A DNA stretch of 64,000 nucleotides from an uncultured Pelagibacteraceae bacterium (GCA_902549785.1 CACCWT010000001.1:1-64000), one strand, 5' to 3'; shown: positions 10,121 to 18,914, numbered from the stretch's first letter. Notes: generated by a model from the letters alone, not told the origin. Numbers and translations are program-made.

Positions 10121-10475
10121 CCCAAATTTATCAGATCAACAAAAAAAAGTTTTATTTGAAGAAGCAACAGAGGCTCCTGGTTCTAGCGAATTAAATTTTG
10201 AAAAGAGAGAGGGTAGTTATTATTGTGCAAATTGCGAAACAAAATTATTTGATTCTAATACCAAGTATGAAAGTGGGTCAGGATGGCCTTCATTTTACGA
10301 GTCTCTTCCTGATGTATTTGAAACTAAAACTGATCATCATATTGGATATGCTAGGACTGAATATCACTGTAAAAAATGTGGCGGTCACCACGGGCATATT
10401 TTTGATGATGGACCACAGCCAACTGGTAAAAGATATTGTAATAACGGGGTTTGCCTAGTTTTCAAACCAAAATAA
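10107..10475 (+). CDS. msrB: Peptide methionine (R)-S-oxide reductase MsrB
   Basis: Reduces methionine-R-sulfoxide in proteins, using thioredoxin. The 122-aa single-domain enzyme shows the two zinc-binding CxxC pairs (C40/C43 and C88/C91), the GSGWPSFY signature and the C-terminal catalytic cysteine in GKRYCNN (C111), followed by a further cysteine at 116. MsrA, for the S-epimer, is encoded far away at 59334-59786. It overlaps the upstream amidohydrolase gene by 14 bases, implying translational coupling. Confidence 0.95.
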   Translation: MTKNNPNLSDQQKKVLFEEATEAPGSSELNFEKREGSYYCANCETKLFDSNTKYESGSGWPSFYESLPDVFETKTDHHIGYARTEYHCKKCGGHHGHIFDDGPQPTGKRYCNNGVCLVFKPK

Positions 10476-10488
10476 TCGATTTCAAATT

Positions 10489-11724
10489 ATGAATTTAATT
10501 GAAATACAAAATAGGATTATTTCTGAAAAAATTAAGCTCAGAAAAAAATCAAAAAACTTTGTTAATAATTTTAAAAAAATTGAAAAATATATTCAAAAAG
10601 AAGTTGCGATAATTAAAGAGTCAAAAGACTCAATTATTCCAGAAATAGAATTTGAAGATATTTCTATTAAGGATCAAACGATAATTAAAGATAAAGTATA
10701 CAAACGTGGCTGTGTAATCATAAGAAACGTTTTTGATAAAAAAAAGGTGACAGAATTAAATGAAGATTTAGATAAATATGTCTTGGAAAATAATTATTTT
10801 GAAGACCAAAAAAAAAAGATAGGTATAGACAAATACTTTAGCGACTTAAAATCAGGAAAACCTCAAATTTTTGGATTGTATTGGTCTAAAGCTCAATCAG
10901 AAATTAGACATTCTAAAGAAATGGAAACTGTTAAAAAATGGTTAAATAATCTTTGGAACTATAATTATGAGGGTAAAAATGTATTTGATCCAAATAGAGA
11001 ACTTGTTTACGCAGATCGAGTGAGAAGAAGAGAACCAGGGGATGATACATTAGGTTTATCTCCACATTGTGATGCTGGGTCAATTGAAAGATGGACTGAT
11101 AAAGCTTATCAAAAAATATACAATGATATTTTTTCAGACAATTTCGAAAATTTTAATCCATATGATGCAAGATATAGAGATGAAACAATTGAATTTGAAT
11201 CTCCTGCGGTAGCACATGTGTTTAGAACATTTCAAGGATGGACTGCCTTAACAGAACAAGGTCCAAATGATGGAACTTTACAATTAATTCCTATTGCAAA
11301 AGGAATGTCATACGTTTTAACAAGAGCTTTATTAGATGATGTTCCTGAAAATGAATTATGTGGATCAAAAGCAGGAAAAGCTTTATCGATAAATGAAAAA
11401 TATCATAGTTTATTACTGGAAGGTTTAATCTCAATTCCAAAAATGAATCCTGGAGACACTATTTGGTGGCATCCAGATGTAGTACATGCAGTCGAGGAAA
11501 AACATCAAGGTAAAAATTACTCAAATGTTATTTATGTTGGAGCAACACCTTATTGTAAAAAAAATATTGATTATATAAAAAAACAATCAAAAAAATTTAT
11601 TGAAGGCAAAAGTCCACCTGATTTTGCTCCTGAAGATTATGAAGTAGATTATAAAGGTAGAGTCACAGTAAATGACTTAAGTGAATTAGCAAAAAAACAA
11701 TTAGGATTAATTGATTGGAATTAA
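10489..11724 (+). CDS. DUF1479 (YbiU-like) putative 2-oxoglutarate/Fe(II) oxygenase
   Basis: Member of the DUF1479 family, whose fold resembles 2-oxoglutarate/Fe(II) dioxygenases; no substrate is established as far as I know. A metal-binding HxD is visible (H193-C-D195 in PHCDAGS), and distal His candidates lie in WWHPDVVHAV (H328, H333). The 411-aa length is typical. It follows msrB by 13 bases and converges with glutaredoxin, with only one base between the stop codons. It is one of six likely Fe(II)/2-oxoglutarate enzymes in the window. Confidence 0.8.
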   Translation: MNLIEIQNRIISEKIKLRKKSKNFVNNFKKIEKYIQKEVAIIKESKDSIIPEIEFEDISIKDQTIIKDKVYKRGCVIIRNVFDKKKVTELNEDLDKYVLENNYFEDQKKKIGIDKYFSDLKSGKPQIFGLYWSKAQSEIRHSKEMETVKKWLNNLWNYNYEGKNVFDPNRELVYADRVRRREPGDDTLGLSPHCDAGSIERWTDKAYQKIYNDIFSDNFENFNPYDARYRDETIEFESPAVAHVFRTFQGWTALTEQGPNDGTLQLIPIAKGMSYVLTRALLDDVPENELCGSKAGKALSINEKYHSLLLEGLISIPKMNPGDTIWWHPDVVHAVEEKHQGKNYSNVIYVGATPYCKKNIDYIKKQSKKFIEGKSPPDFAPEDYEVDYKGRVTVNDLSELAKKQLGLIDWN

Positions 11725-11725
11725 T

Positions 11726-11980
11726 TTATTTTAAAGATGCTTCTAGTTGACCATTTTTTTCAAGATCTCTAAGTTCTTGATAACCGCCAATATGCTCATC
11801 GTTAAAAAAAATTTGAGGAATTGTTCTTCTCCCATTAGCTTTCTGTATCATTTCGTCTCTAATCTCTGGACCTGTAGATACGTCAATAATTTTATATTCA
11901 AGATTATTTCTTTTTAATAATCTTTTTGCAGCATCACAGAATGCACACATTGGTCCTGAATACATTGTTATATGTTTCAT
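11726..11980 (-). CDS. grxC: Glutaredoxin 3-type (GrxC)
   Basis: Small dithiol glutaredoxin (84 aa), a glutathione-dependent disulfide reductase of the cytosol. The active-site CxxC is CAFC (C12, C15) rather than the commoner CPYC. The cis-proline loop (RTIPQIF) and the glutathione-binding GGYQEL are present. It converges on the DUF1479 gene with one base between the stops. The variant active site should shift redox properties, but the family call is secure. Confidence 0.92.
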   Translation of the reverse strand: MKHITMYSGPMCAFCDAAKRLLKRNNLEYKIIDVSTGPEIRDEMIQKANGRRTIPQIFFNDEHIGGYQELRDLEKNGQLEASLK

Positions 11981-12008
11981 ACTTTAGATATAATTATATT
12001 TCTTGATT

Positions 12009-12308
12009 TTACCAGTTATGAATTTCATTTTTCTTTATCTTAACTCTTATTTGTTTTCTTGAATATTCAAACTTTTTTCTATGTTTAATGCTTTGTGAAT
12101 TTACTCTTTTTCTCCAAAGCCTAAAAGAGGAAGGTTTTAAACTTCTTCTCATAATCTTAATTACGTCAGATTCTGTTTTTCCAGTTTTTTTTTCTATATC
12201 TTCAAATGTAATTCTATCTGCCCATGCTGCCCAAATGACCCAGTCTGGACTACCAGGTTTTGGCTCAGGATTTTTAACTCTGGTTGTGGGCCTGTGACTT
12301 TTTTTCAT
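12009..12308 (-). CDS. DUF2805 / TIGR03643 family protein
   Basis: Small basic protein (99 aa) of a conserved uncharacterised family. The core is recognisable from WVIWAAWADRITFEDI followed by TGKTESDVIKIMRRSLKPSSFRLWRKRV. The segment before the basic tail looks like a helix-turn-helix, so nucleic-acid binding is possible but unproven. The N- and C-termini are Lys/Arg-rich. It is transcribed in the same direction as grxC, 28 bases upstream, so the two may share a transcript. It diverges from the LysE gene across a 118-base gap. Confidence 0.75.
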   Translation of the reverse strand: MKKSHRPTTRVKNPEPKPGSPDWVIWAAWADRITFEDIEKKTGKTESDVIKIMRRSLKPSSFRLWRKRVNSQSIKHRKKFEYSRKQIRVKIKKNEIHNW

Positions 12309-12426
12309 AAAATTCCAGCAATCTTGAAATAAATAAATAATGCAAATTTATATGCTTATGATATTATCATTTTTAGATAGTCCTATCTAGCCATCTTTAG
12401 CTCCCGGTTTTTTAGGGCTATCCATC
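12309..12426. promoter_or_regulatory. Divergent intergenic region with inverted repeats
   Basis: The largest gap in the window, between the DUF2805 gene (minus) and the LysE gene (plus). It contains a near-palindrome TAGATAG-TC-CTATCTA at 12374-12389. A second, bulged hairpin (TAGC then CCC at 12398-12405 against GGGCTA at 12415-12420) ends six bases before the lysE-like ATG. GATAG of the first repeat could alternatively pair with CTATC at 12418-12422, giving mutually exclusive structures. This suggests an operator or a 5' leader element for the exporter gene; I do not recognise an established riboswitch. Confidence 0.35.
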
Positions 12427-13041
12427 ATGCTTCCGTTAAATTATTTTCTATTTCTTCAAATTATCCTATTCATGTTTATTACTCCTGGAACTCCTAGAAT
12501 TGTAATCATTTCATATTCTATGAATTATGGTGTTAGAAATTGTGTTTGGACTGCACTAGGAGATGTTACTGCAAATATTATTCAAGCATGTCTAGTAATT
12601 TTTGTAATTGGATCTTTTATCTCTGAAAACCCAACTTTATTAAATATTTTTAAATGGTTTGGTGTAATTTATATACTTTACCTAGCATTCGACATTTATA
12701 AATCTAAACCTAAAGATATTAACTCAAGTGAAACTTTACAAAAAAGTTATTTATCATTTTTTAAAGATGGTTTTTTAGTTGCGGGCACAAGTCCCAAAGC
12801 TTGGATGTTCTTCCCTTTTATTTTTCCTCAATTCATTGATTTTAATTCAAATTACGTTGCACAATTTTTAATTTTAATAACAACTTATGTAATATTAGAT
12901 TTTTTATCTTTGGTTGGTTATGCAGTCTTAGCAAATAAAATGATTACATGGGTTAAAGCAAAAGCAAAGGTCATAAACACAATTTCTGCGTGCGTCCTAA
13001 TTGTTATAGCTCTTATAATTGCATTTATGCAACAATATTGA
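12427..13041 (+). CDS. LysE/RhtB-family amino acid exporter
   Basis: Inner-membrane exporter of amino acids or derivatives (204 aa, about six hydrophobic helices). The N-terminal TPGTPRIVIISYSMNYGVRNCVWTALGD stretch is the family's signature first loop (usually PGP). A polar central segment is followed by the SPKAWMFF motif near residue 123. It stands alone on the plus strand; the next gene starts 88 bases later with its own ribosome site. Substrate unknown. Confidence 0.82.
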   Translation: MLPLNYFLFLQIILFMFITPGTPRIVIISYSMNYGVRNCVWTALGDVTANIIQACLVIFVIGSFISENPTLLNIFKWFGVIYILYLAFDIYKSKPKDINSSETLQKSYLSFFKDGFLVAGTSPKAWMFFPFIFPQFIDFNSNYVAQFLILITTYVILDFLSLVGYAVLANKMITWVKAKAKVINTISACVLIVIALIIAFMQQY

Positions 13042-13065
13042 CCATTAATGCGATACTACTGTTAC

Positions 13066-13125
13066 TTGAAAAAAAACTAAATTCTTAGTTTAATAAGGTT
13101 TAAATTAATTAATTAATAAGAGGAG
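13066..13125 (+). promoter_or_regulatory. Candidate promoter and strong Shine-Dalgarno of the binding-protein gene
   Basis: TTGAAA at 13066-13071 and TTTAAT at 13089-13094 are 17 bases apart, a plausible sigma-70 promoter. A purine-rich GAGGAG ribosome site lies at about 13119-13125, five bases before the ATG at 13130. Most genes of this window lack so good a ribosome site, whereas all three periplasmic binding-protein genes have one. The promoter is a pattern match only. Confidence 0.4.
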
Positions 13126-13129
13126 ATAA

Positions 13130-14368
13130 ATGAAAATTAAAAACATTATAATTACATTTGTTTCTGCAATAGCAATTTTATTTTCAACTTCAGTTGTTTC
13201 ATTTGCAAAAGTTGTTGGTGATAAAATTATCCTAGGTGCCGCAATTTCTTTAACTGGAAAATATTCATCTAACGGAGTTCACACTCAAAACGGTTATAAT
13301 ATGGCCGTTGATAGAATTAATGAGATGGGTGGTGTTAAAGTTGGAGGAAAAACTTACAAGTTTGATATTATCTATTATGATGATGAGTCAAATCCAAAAA
13401 GAGCAGCACAACTTGCAGAAAGATTAATTTCACAGGATGGTGTTGAGTTTATGCTTGGGCCATACAGTTCAGGTTTAACAAAAGCAATTGCGCCTGTAAC
13501 AGAGAAATATGGTGTTCCAATGGTTGAAGCTAATGGTGCATCAAGATCTTTATTTACTAAAGGTTATAAATATTTATTTGCAGTGCTTGCGCCAGCAAAC
13601 TTATATTTAGATGTTGCAATTGAAACAGCCGTAGCGCTAAATGGTGGAAAAGGTGTTAGAATTGCTCAAGCTTTCGAGCAAGATGCATTCTCACAAGACG
13701 TTAGATTAGGAATTCTAGATGCAGCAGAAAGAACTGGATCTAAAATCATAATTGATGACAAACTACCAAAAGAGCTAAACGATATGGCTGCAACTTTAGC
13801 AAAAGTTAAAGCTGTTAAGCCAGATGTGCTAGTTGTATCAGGTCATACAAAAGGTGCACTCACTGCAATCAGACAGATCGCTGAAATGAAAGTTGATGTT
13901 CCAATGTTAGCAATGACACACTGTGATGCTGCAAAATTATCTAAGCAACACGGTAAAAACTCACAGTACGCTTTATGTGCATCTCAGTGGCATAAAACAT
14001 TAACTTACAAAGATGATTTCTTCAAAGACGGTATGACATATGCTGCAGACTTTGAGAAATTATTTGGTTATGATCCGCCATATCAATCAGCAGAATCATC
14101 AGCTGCTTTATTAGTATTCAAAGATGCATTTGAAAGAGCAAATACTTTTGATCAAAAGAAAGTAAGAGATGCTCTTGCAGCTACTAATATGCAAACATTC
14201 TATGGAAATATTAAGTTTGCCGAGGGTGGTCAAAACGTTGACAAACCAATGGTACTTTTCCAAGTAATGTGTGATGACGCAGGAAAATGTGAAAATAAAG
14301 TTGTAGCGCCATTGAAATGGGCTTCAGCAGAATTAATTCACCCAATTCCTAAGTGGTCTGAAAGATAA
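13130..14368 (+). CDS. LIV-type ABC transporter periplasmic substrate-binding protein
   Basis: Periplasmic binding protein of the Leu/Ile/Val-amide family (Peripla_BP_6), 412 aa. A signal peptide covers residues 1-26 with likely cleavage after SFA. The mature protein opens with the family pattern GAAISLTGKYSSNG and continues with a two-lobe receptor fold (DDESNPKRAAQLAERLI, GPYSSGLTKAIAP). It precedes a terminator and then two permeases and two ATPases, so it is clearly the receptor of that importer. The ligand may be a branched-chain amino acid, an amide or another small carboxylate; it cannot be decided from sequence. Confidence 0.9.
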   Translation: MKIKNIIITFVSAIAILFSTSVVSFAKVVGDKIILGAAISLTGKYSSNGVHTQNGYNMAVDRINEMGGVKVGGKTYKFDIIYYDDESNPKRAAQLAERLISQDGVEFMLGPYSSGLTKAIAPVTEKYGVPMVEANGASRSLFTKGYKYLFAVLAPANLYLDVAIETAVALNGGKGVRIAQAFEQDAFSQDVRLGILDAAERTGSKIIIDDKLPKELNDMAATLAKVKAVKPDVLVVSGHTKGALTAIRQIAEMKVDVPMLAMTHCDAAKLSKQHGKNSQYALCASQWHKTLTYKDDFFKDGMTYAADFEKLFGYDPPYQSAESSAALLVFKDAFERANTFDQKKVRDALAATNMQTFYGNIKFAEGGQNVDKPMVLFQVMCDDAGKCENKVVAPLKWASAELIHPIPKWSER

Positions 14369-14382
14369 TTAAAAATAATGTT

Positions 14383-14411
14383 AGCCCCCTAGCAATAGGG
14401 GGCTTTTTTTT
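14383..14411 (+). terminator. Rho-independent terminator between binding protein and permease
   Basis: Perfect 9-bp stem AGCCCCCTA/TAGGGGGCT with a GCAA tetraloop, followed by eight T (14404-14411). It lies 15 bases after the binding-protein stop and 18 bases before the permease ATG, inside what is otherwise a single operon. Partial read-through would give much more receptor than membrane component, a common design for high-affinity importers. Confidence 0.92.
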
Positions 14412-14429
14412 ATATAGCATTTAGAAAAT

Positions 14430-15323
14430 ATGGATTTTTTAATTTTCCAAGTTCCGATGTTAACTCTACAAGCCGTGTTAGACGGTTTGTTACTTGGAAT
14501 TTTATTTGCGTTAATCGCTTATGGAATGGCTCTCCAATGGGGAGTAATGAATATAATTAATATTGCACAAGGTGATTTAGTTATATTAGGAGGATACATT
14601 GCATACTTTATGTATCTATATGGAATTCATCCCGCTTGGGGAGTAATAGTTTCACCAATAATAATGTATTTTGTTGGTGTAGTAATTTATAAATTAGTAA
14701 TTAATAAAGTAGTTGATAGAGATCTATTCATTTCGATTTTAGCAACTTTTGGAATTAGCATCTTGTTCATGCAATTGATGAACTTTGCATTTGGTGCAGA
14801 TGTCGTCCTTGCAAACTCAGGATATGGTACAACAATGCTGTTTGATAACTCTGTTACATTGCCAAATTCTAAGATTTTTTCAGCATTTATAAGTATTGTG
14901 TTTGCTATCGGGCTTGTGATTTATATGAAAAAATCTAAGCTTGGAAGGGCTATTAGAGCTACAGCCCAAAATGCTAGAGCTGCAAAAATATTAGGCGTAG
15001 ACACTGAAAAAGTTTATGCAGCAACTTTTGGAATAAATGCTGCTCTTTGTGGAGTAGCTGGAGCACTTATTTCTATTACATTTACTATACACCCTTATAT
15101 GGGCTTACCTTACACAATAAGATCTTTTATGATTGTAATTGTTGCAGGACTTGGAAATTTACCTGGTGTTGCAATGTCAGGAATGGGACTAGGAGTATTT
15201 GAAGAGTTTGCAGATTATATTTTAGGAACAGAATTTAGAATTGGATCAGTATTTTTATTATTAGTTTTAATACTTGTTTATAGAAGATTTAAGCTTTCAA
15301 GAAAAAGAGAATATCTAAAATAA
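14430..15323 (+). CDS. LIV-type ABC transporter permease (LivH-like)
   Basis: Inner-membrane permease, 297 aa with about eight hydrophobic helices. The LivH-typical segment LQWGVMNIINIAQGDLVILGGYIAYF lies near residues 35-60. The coupling region RAIRATAQNARAAKILGVDTEKV is near residue 175, followed by AALCGVAGAL. It starts just after the terminator and overlaps the next permease by one base. It forms the heterodimeric channel with the following gene. Confidence 0.9.
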   Translation: MDFLIFQVPMLTLQAVLDGLLLGILFALIAYGMALQWGVMNIINIAQGDLVILGGYIAYFMYLYGIHPAWGVIVSPIIMYFVGVVIYKLVINKVVDRDLFISILATFGISILFMQLMNFAFGADVVLANSGYGTTMLFDNSVTLPNSKIFSAFISIVFAIGLVIYMKKSKLGRAIRATAQNARAAKILGVDTEKVYAATFGINAALCGVAGALISITFTIHPYMGLPYTIRSFMIVIVAGLGNLPGVAMSGMGLGVFEEFADYILGTEFRIGSVFLLLVLILVYRRFKLSRKREYLK

Positions 15324-16372
15324 TGAACAAGAATATTATTTTATATGGTGCTATTTTAATATTTGGTATTGCTGCACCTTTTATTTTTCCAGCGTTTAAA
15401 GTTCAATTATCAATCCTTTGTATATTAATAATTCTAGCTATCACTTGGAACGTCCAAGGTGGTGAAATGGGTTATAATACTTTTGGAAATATTTTGTTTT
15501 ATGGACTGGGAATGTATTTATGCGCCTCAGTTCAAGTAGGAATGTTTTTTCCTTTAGGAGAGTGGACTGAGGGTGGTGGAGAAAAAACTTTTGTTCATAC
15601 TCCTGCTCAATTCTTTCAAGGTTTTGCAGTAGGCTTGGCAGTCGCAGCGGTAGTTCCAGCAATTATAGCTGGTTTAATTGGTTATTCAATTTTAGGTTTA
15701 AGAGGACATTACTTTGCAATTTGCACATTGGGTTTAGGGGTTGCAGCTGGAGAAATTTCTGGTGGAATAGAAATCATTGGAGCAGGACAAGGTTTTACAA
15801 CACCACCATTTCCTAATGTTGACAGGTTAGAAGCAAGAGGTGAGTTTTTCTACTTTTGTAGTTTTATAGTTTTGGTATTTACGTTTCTTGCAGTTAAAGC
15901 AATTTATTCAACAAGATTTAAACTTGTTCTTAATGCAATTAGAGATAACGAAGATAAGGCTGAAGCAATGGGTATTCAAACAATGAAATATAAAATTATC
16001 GGTTGGATGATCTCTGCATTTTTCTGTGGATTGGCCGGAGGTATCATGGGCGGACTAGTTGGATATATAGACTCAACTGATGTTGCATTTGATGGAAGAG
16101 AAATGGGAGTATTCATGGTCTTGATGGCTATACTTGGAGGAAAAGGAACTTTATGGGGCCCAGTGATTGGTGCAACTTTATTTCATATTTTTAAAGAAGG
16201 TTTTTGGACTTTCTTCTTGGGTTGGCAGTATGTTGCTCTTGGAGTTTTGATTGTAGTAATTGTTATCTATTTCCCAGAGGGAATTATGGGTTGGTTAAGA
16301 GAAAAGTATCCAGAGAGATTTGGTGAAGTTGTAGATGAAGCAGATCGGAAAGCACAGGTTACACTTAAATGA
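15323..16372 (+). CDS. LIV-type ABC transporter permease (LivM-like)
   Basis: Second permease subunit, 349 aa. Recognised by LRGHYFAICTLGLGVAAGEI (residues near 127-147) and the EAA-like coupling segment NAIRDNEDKAEAMGIQTMKYK (near 205), then GGIMGGLVGYID and the C-terminal FPEGIMGW of LivM proteins. One base overlaps the preceding permease and four bases (ATGA) overlap the next ATPase gene, so the set is translationally coupled. Confidence 0.9.
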   Translation: MNKNIILYGAILIFGIAAPFIFPAFKVQLSILCILIILAITWNVQGGEMGYNTFGNILFYGLGMYLCASVQVGMFFPLGEWTEGGGEKTFVHTPAQFFQGFAVGLAVAAVVPAIIAGLIGYSILGLRGHYFAICTLGLGVAAGEISGGIEIIGAGQGFTTPPFPNVDRLEARGEFFYFCSFIVLVFTFLAVKAIYSTRFKLVLNAIRDNEDKAEAMGIQTMKYKIIGWMISAFFCGLAGGIMGGLVGYIDSTDVAFDGREMGVFMVLMAILGGKGTLWGPVIGATLFHIFKEGFWTFFLGWQYVALGVLIVVIVIYFPEGIMGWLREKYPERFGEVVDEADRKAQVTLK

Positions 16373-17109
16373 GTATTTTAGAGGTTAACAATGTCAGTAA
16401 GTCATTTGGTGGGGTAAAAGCAAATGTTGACATAACCATGTCAGTTGAAAAAGGAAAAATCGTAGGTTTAATTGGACCAAATGGATCAGGAAAAACTACA
16501 TTGTTTAATTCTATAGTTGGAACATATCCTATAGATCAAGGGTCAATTAAATTTAATGGTAAAGAAGTATCTGAATTACCAGTTCCAGTAATAGCTAAAC
16601 TTGGTTTGCTTAGAACTTTCCAGCAAACAAGAATTTATGGAAAATTGAATTGCGTAGATAATATGCTTATAAGTCATAAAGCAAGCGATGAAAGTCTAGT
16701 TTCTATATTTTCCCAGATACCTCAAAATCTTACAGAAAAAGCTGAAAATTTATTAAATTTTGTTGGATTATATCAAAAAAGAAAACTAAGAGCTGGAGAT
16801 TTATCATTTGGTCAGCAGAAATTATTAGAATTAGCAATGGCATTAATGAATGAGCCTGAGATGTTATTACTGGACGAACCGACTGCAGGAATCAACCCTA
16901 CATTAATAAATGGAATTATTGATAGATTGATAAAAGTAAATCAAGATTTTGGAATTACTCTACTTGTTATTGAACATAATATGAGAGTAATAATGCAATT
17001 GGCTGAAAGCATCTTTTGTCTAGCACATGGAAAAATGCTTGCAAATGGAACACCTGAAGAGATTAAAAATGACAAGCGTGTTATTGACGCTTATTTAGGA
17101 GCTCAATAA
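16369..17109 (+). CDS. LIV-type ABC transporter ATPase (LivG-like)
   Basis: Cytoplasmic ATPase subunit, 246 aa. Walker A is GPNGSGKTT (residues 36-44), the signature is LSFGQQKLLE near 145 (with F in place of the usual second G of LSGGQ), and Walker B is MLLLDEPTAG near 165. The H-loop His is in VIEHNM. It overlaps the permease before it by four bases and the second ATPase by one base. Confidence 0.9.
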   Translation: MSILEVNNVSKSFGGVKANVDITMSVEKGKIVGLIGPNGSGKTTLFNSIVGTYPIDQGSIKFNGKEVSELPVPVIAKLGLLRTFQQTRIYGKLNCVDNMLISHKASDESLVSIFSQIPQNLTEKAENLLNFVGLYQKRKLRAGDLSFGQQKLLELAMALMNEPEMLLLDEPTAGINPTLINGIIDRLIKVNQDFGITLLVIEHNMRVIMQLAESIFCLAHGKMLANGTPEEIKNDKRVIDAYLGAQ

Positions 17110-17894
17110 TGGCAAATCAATATGAAGTTCTTGGTAAAGCTCCTGGAGCAGAGGATTTAAAAAAACTATCGTCAGAAAATGTTCATTTAACTATCAAGGG
17201 TTTATCAGCTGGTTATGGTAAGATGGAAATTTTACACAATTTTGATTTGTTTGTAAGTAAAGCACAATCTCTCTGTTTGATTGGTCCTAATGGTGCAGGA
17301 AAATCAACTATACTTCATTCAATATATGGTTTTACAAATATCTTTTCAGGAAAAATAGAAATTGATGGAAAAGAAATAACTAATCTCAGCCCTGCAGAAA
17401 AACTTAAGTCCGAGGGGATAGCATATATTCTACAGGATAATTCGGTTTTTCCAGATATGACTGTAGAAGAAAATCTTCTAATGGGCGGATATATTAAAGA
17501 CAAAACAGAGGAGTCTTTTGAAGAAGCAGAAAGAGTTCTTCAAAAATATGAAAGATTAAGAAACAGAAGAAATCAACCTGCAAAAGTATTATCTGGAGGA
17601 GAAAGACGACTATTAGAAATTTCTCGAGCTTTAGTTATGAAACCTTCTATCTTGCTTGTTGATGAACCATCAATTGGGCTTGAGCCTAGATACATTCAAA
17701 TGGTTTTTGAGATTTTAGATGATCTTCAAAAAAATGAGAAAAAAACAATTATATTGGTAGAGCAAAATGCCAAAAAAGGTTTAGAGTTTGCTGATATTGG
17801 TTATGTTTTAGTTTCAGGAGAAACAGCTATTGCAGGTAAAGGAGATGATCTTTTAAATAATCCAGATGTCGGCCGTCTATTCTTAGGCGGTTAA
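17109..17894 (+). CDS. LIV-type ABC transporter ATPase (LivF-like)
   Basis: Second ATPase of the importer, 261 aa, slightly longer than usual because of an N-terminal extension of about 25 residues before the ABC domain. Walker A is GPNGAGKST (near 59), the signature LSGGERRLLE (near 161) and Walker B ILLVDEPSIG (near 181). Like other LivF proteins it has Gln (VEQNA) at the H-loop position instead of His. One base overlaps the azlC-like gene that follows, tying AzlCD to this transporter operon. Confidence 0.9.
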   Translation: MANQYEVLGKAPGAEDLKKLSSENVHLTIKGLSAGYGKMEILHNFDLFVSKAQSLCLIGPNGAGKSTILHSIYGFTNIFSGKIEIDGKEITNLSPAEKLKSEGIAYILQDNSVFPDMTVEENLLMGGYIKDKTEESFEEAERVLQKYERLRNRRNQPAKVLSGGERRLLEISRALVMKPSILLVDEPSIGLEPRYIQMVFEILDDLQKNEKKTIILVEQNAKKGLEFADIGYVLVSGETAIAGKGDDLLNNPDVGRLFLGG

Positions 17895-18598
17895 TGATAA
17901 ACCTAAAATATTTTATCAAAGGAATAGTCTGCTCAAAAAAATTTGATAGCCCAGCAATTGCATTAGGGGCTAGCTTCATTGCTATTGGTGCCTTATTAAA
18001 AAATTTAGGGTTTAATATACAAGAAAGTATTTTTTCAACATTTTTAACCTATGCACTCCCAGGATCATTAGTGATGGCGGAATCAATGTTGATTGGAGCG
18101 TCACTTGTAAATATTTTTTTAGCAGTATGGTTGGTAAATTCTAGACTATTTCCAATGACAGTTTCAATTATGCCATTACTTAAACATGATAGCCAACCAA
18201 GATGGAAATATTATATATCTTGTCACTTTGTAGCTGTTTCGTCGTGGTTAATTTTAAAAAGTAATTATGAGGAAATTGATAGGAAATATAGAATAGATTT
18301 TTGGATTGGTATAGGAACAGCCACTTGGCTAATTGCCATTTTTTCAACAGTATTAGGATTTTATGCTGCCGACTTTTTAAGTAAAGATATGATAATTGGA
18401 CTTGCAATAGTAAATCCAATTTATTTTATGTGTGCAATGATAGGAGTAATGAAAACTATACAACTTTCTTCTGCCATTATCCTGGGCGCATTTTTAGGTC
18501 CAATTTTTTATTTTTTTTCACCAGAATGGAGTGTTTTACTTGGTGGGTTGGTAGCTGGTTCAATTGCTTACTTTATAGGAGAGGTTTATGACAGCTAA
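17894..18598 (+). CDS. azlC: AzlC-like branched-chain amino acid exporter, large subunit
   Basis: Membrane protein of the AzlC family (234 aa, multiple hydrophobic helices), which with AzlD exports branched-chain amino acids. The AzlC-typical opening is present (SPAIALGASFIAIGALLKNLGF and PGSLVMAESML near residues 55-65). Overlap of one base with the preceding ATPase and 11 bases with the azlD-like gene makes an import/export cassette on a single transcript. That context supports a branched-chain or similar hydrophobic amino acid as substrate of both systems, but this is inference. Confidence 0.8.
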   Translation: MINLKYFIKGIVCSKKFDSPAIALGASFIAIGALLKNLGFNIQESIFSTFLTYALPGSLVMAESMLIGASLVNIFLAVWLVNSRLFPMTVSIMPLLKHDSQPRWKYYISCHFVAVSSWLILKSNYEEIDRKYRIDFWIGIGTATWLIAIFSTVLGFYAADFLSKDMIIGLAIVNPIYFMCAMIGVMKTIQLSSAIILGAFLGPIFYFFSPEWSVLLGGLVAGSIAYFIGEVYDS

Positions 18599-18914
18599 TA
18601 TTGTTTTAGCAATTTTAGTAACTTCGCTTGCAACTTATATTTCAAGATTTCTTGGTGCTTTAACTTCAGAAAAGATAGGAGAGACATCTAAAATTTATAA
18701 ATGGTTTAATTGTGTAGCATATTCAACTCTTGCAGCTTTAATCTCAAGAATGTTAATTTTCCCATCTGGAGATCTTTCAGATGTACATTATATTTTAAGG
18801 ATAATTGTCATTTTATTATCAATATTAATTTTTTATGTCACTAAAAGAAATTTAGTTTATCCAACCATATTATCTGCTATAATTTTGGCCACATTAAATA
18901 GTTTTGCTGTATGA
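18588..18914 (+). CDS. azlD: AzlD-like small exporter subunit
   Basis: Small membrane protein of 108 aa with four hydrophobic segments, the usual size of AzlD, the partner of AzlC. The N-terminal segment ATYISRFLGALTSEKI and the following YSTLAALISRML fit the family. It overlaps azlC by 11 bases and the pentapeptide gene by 4 (ATGA). The identification leans partly on adjacency to AzlC. Confidence 0.75.
   Translation: MTANIVLAILVTSLATYISRFLGALTSEKIGETSKIYKWFNCVAYSTLAALISRMLIFPSGDLSDVHYILRIIVILLSILIFYVTKRNLVYPTILSAIILATLNSFAV

Noticed and set aside
12088..12297. 69-codon plus-strand open frame opposite the DUF2805 gene
   Set aside because: The minus-strand frame carries the recognisable DUF2805 core; the plus-strand one has no likeness.
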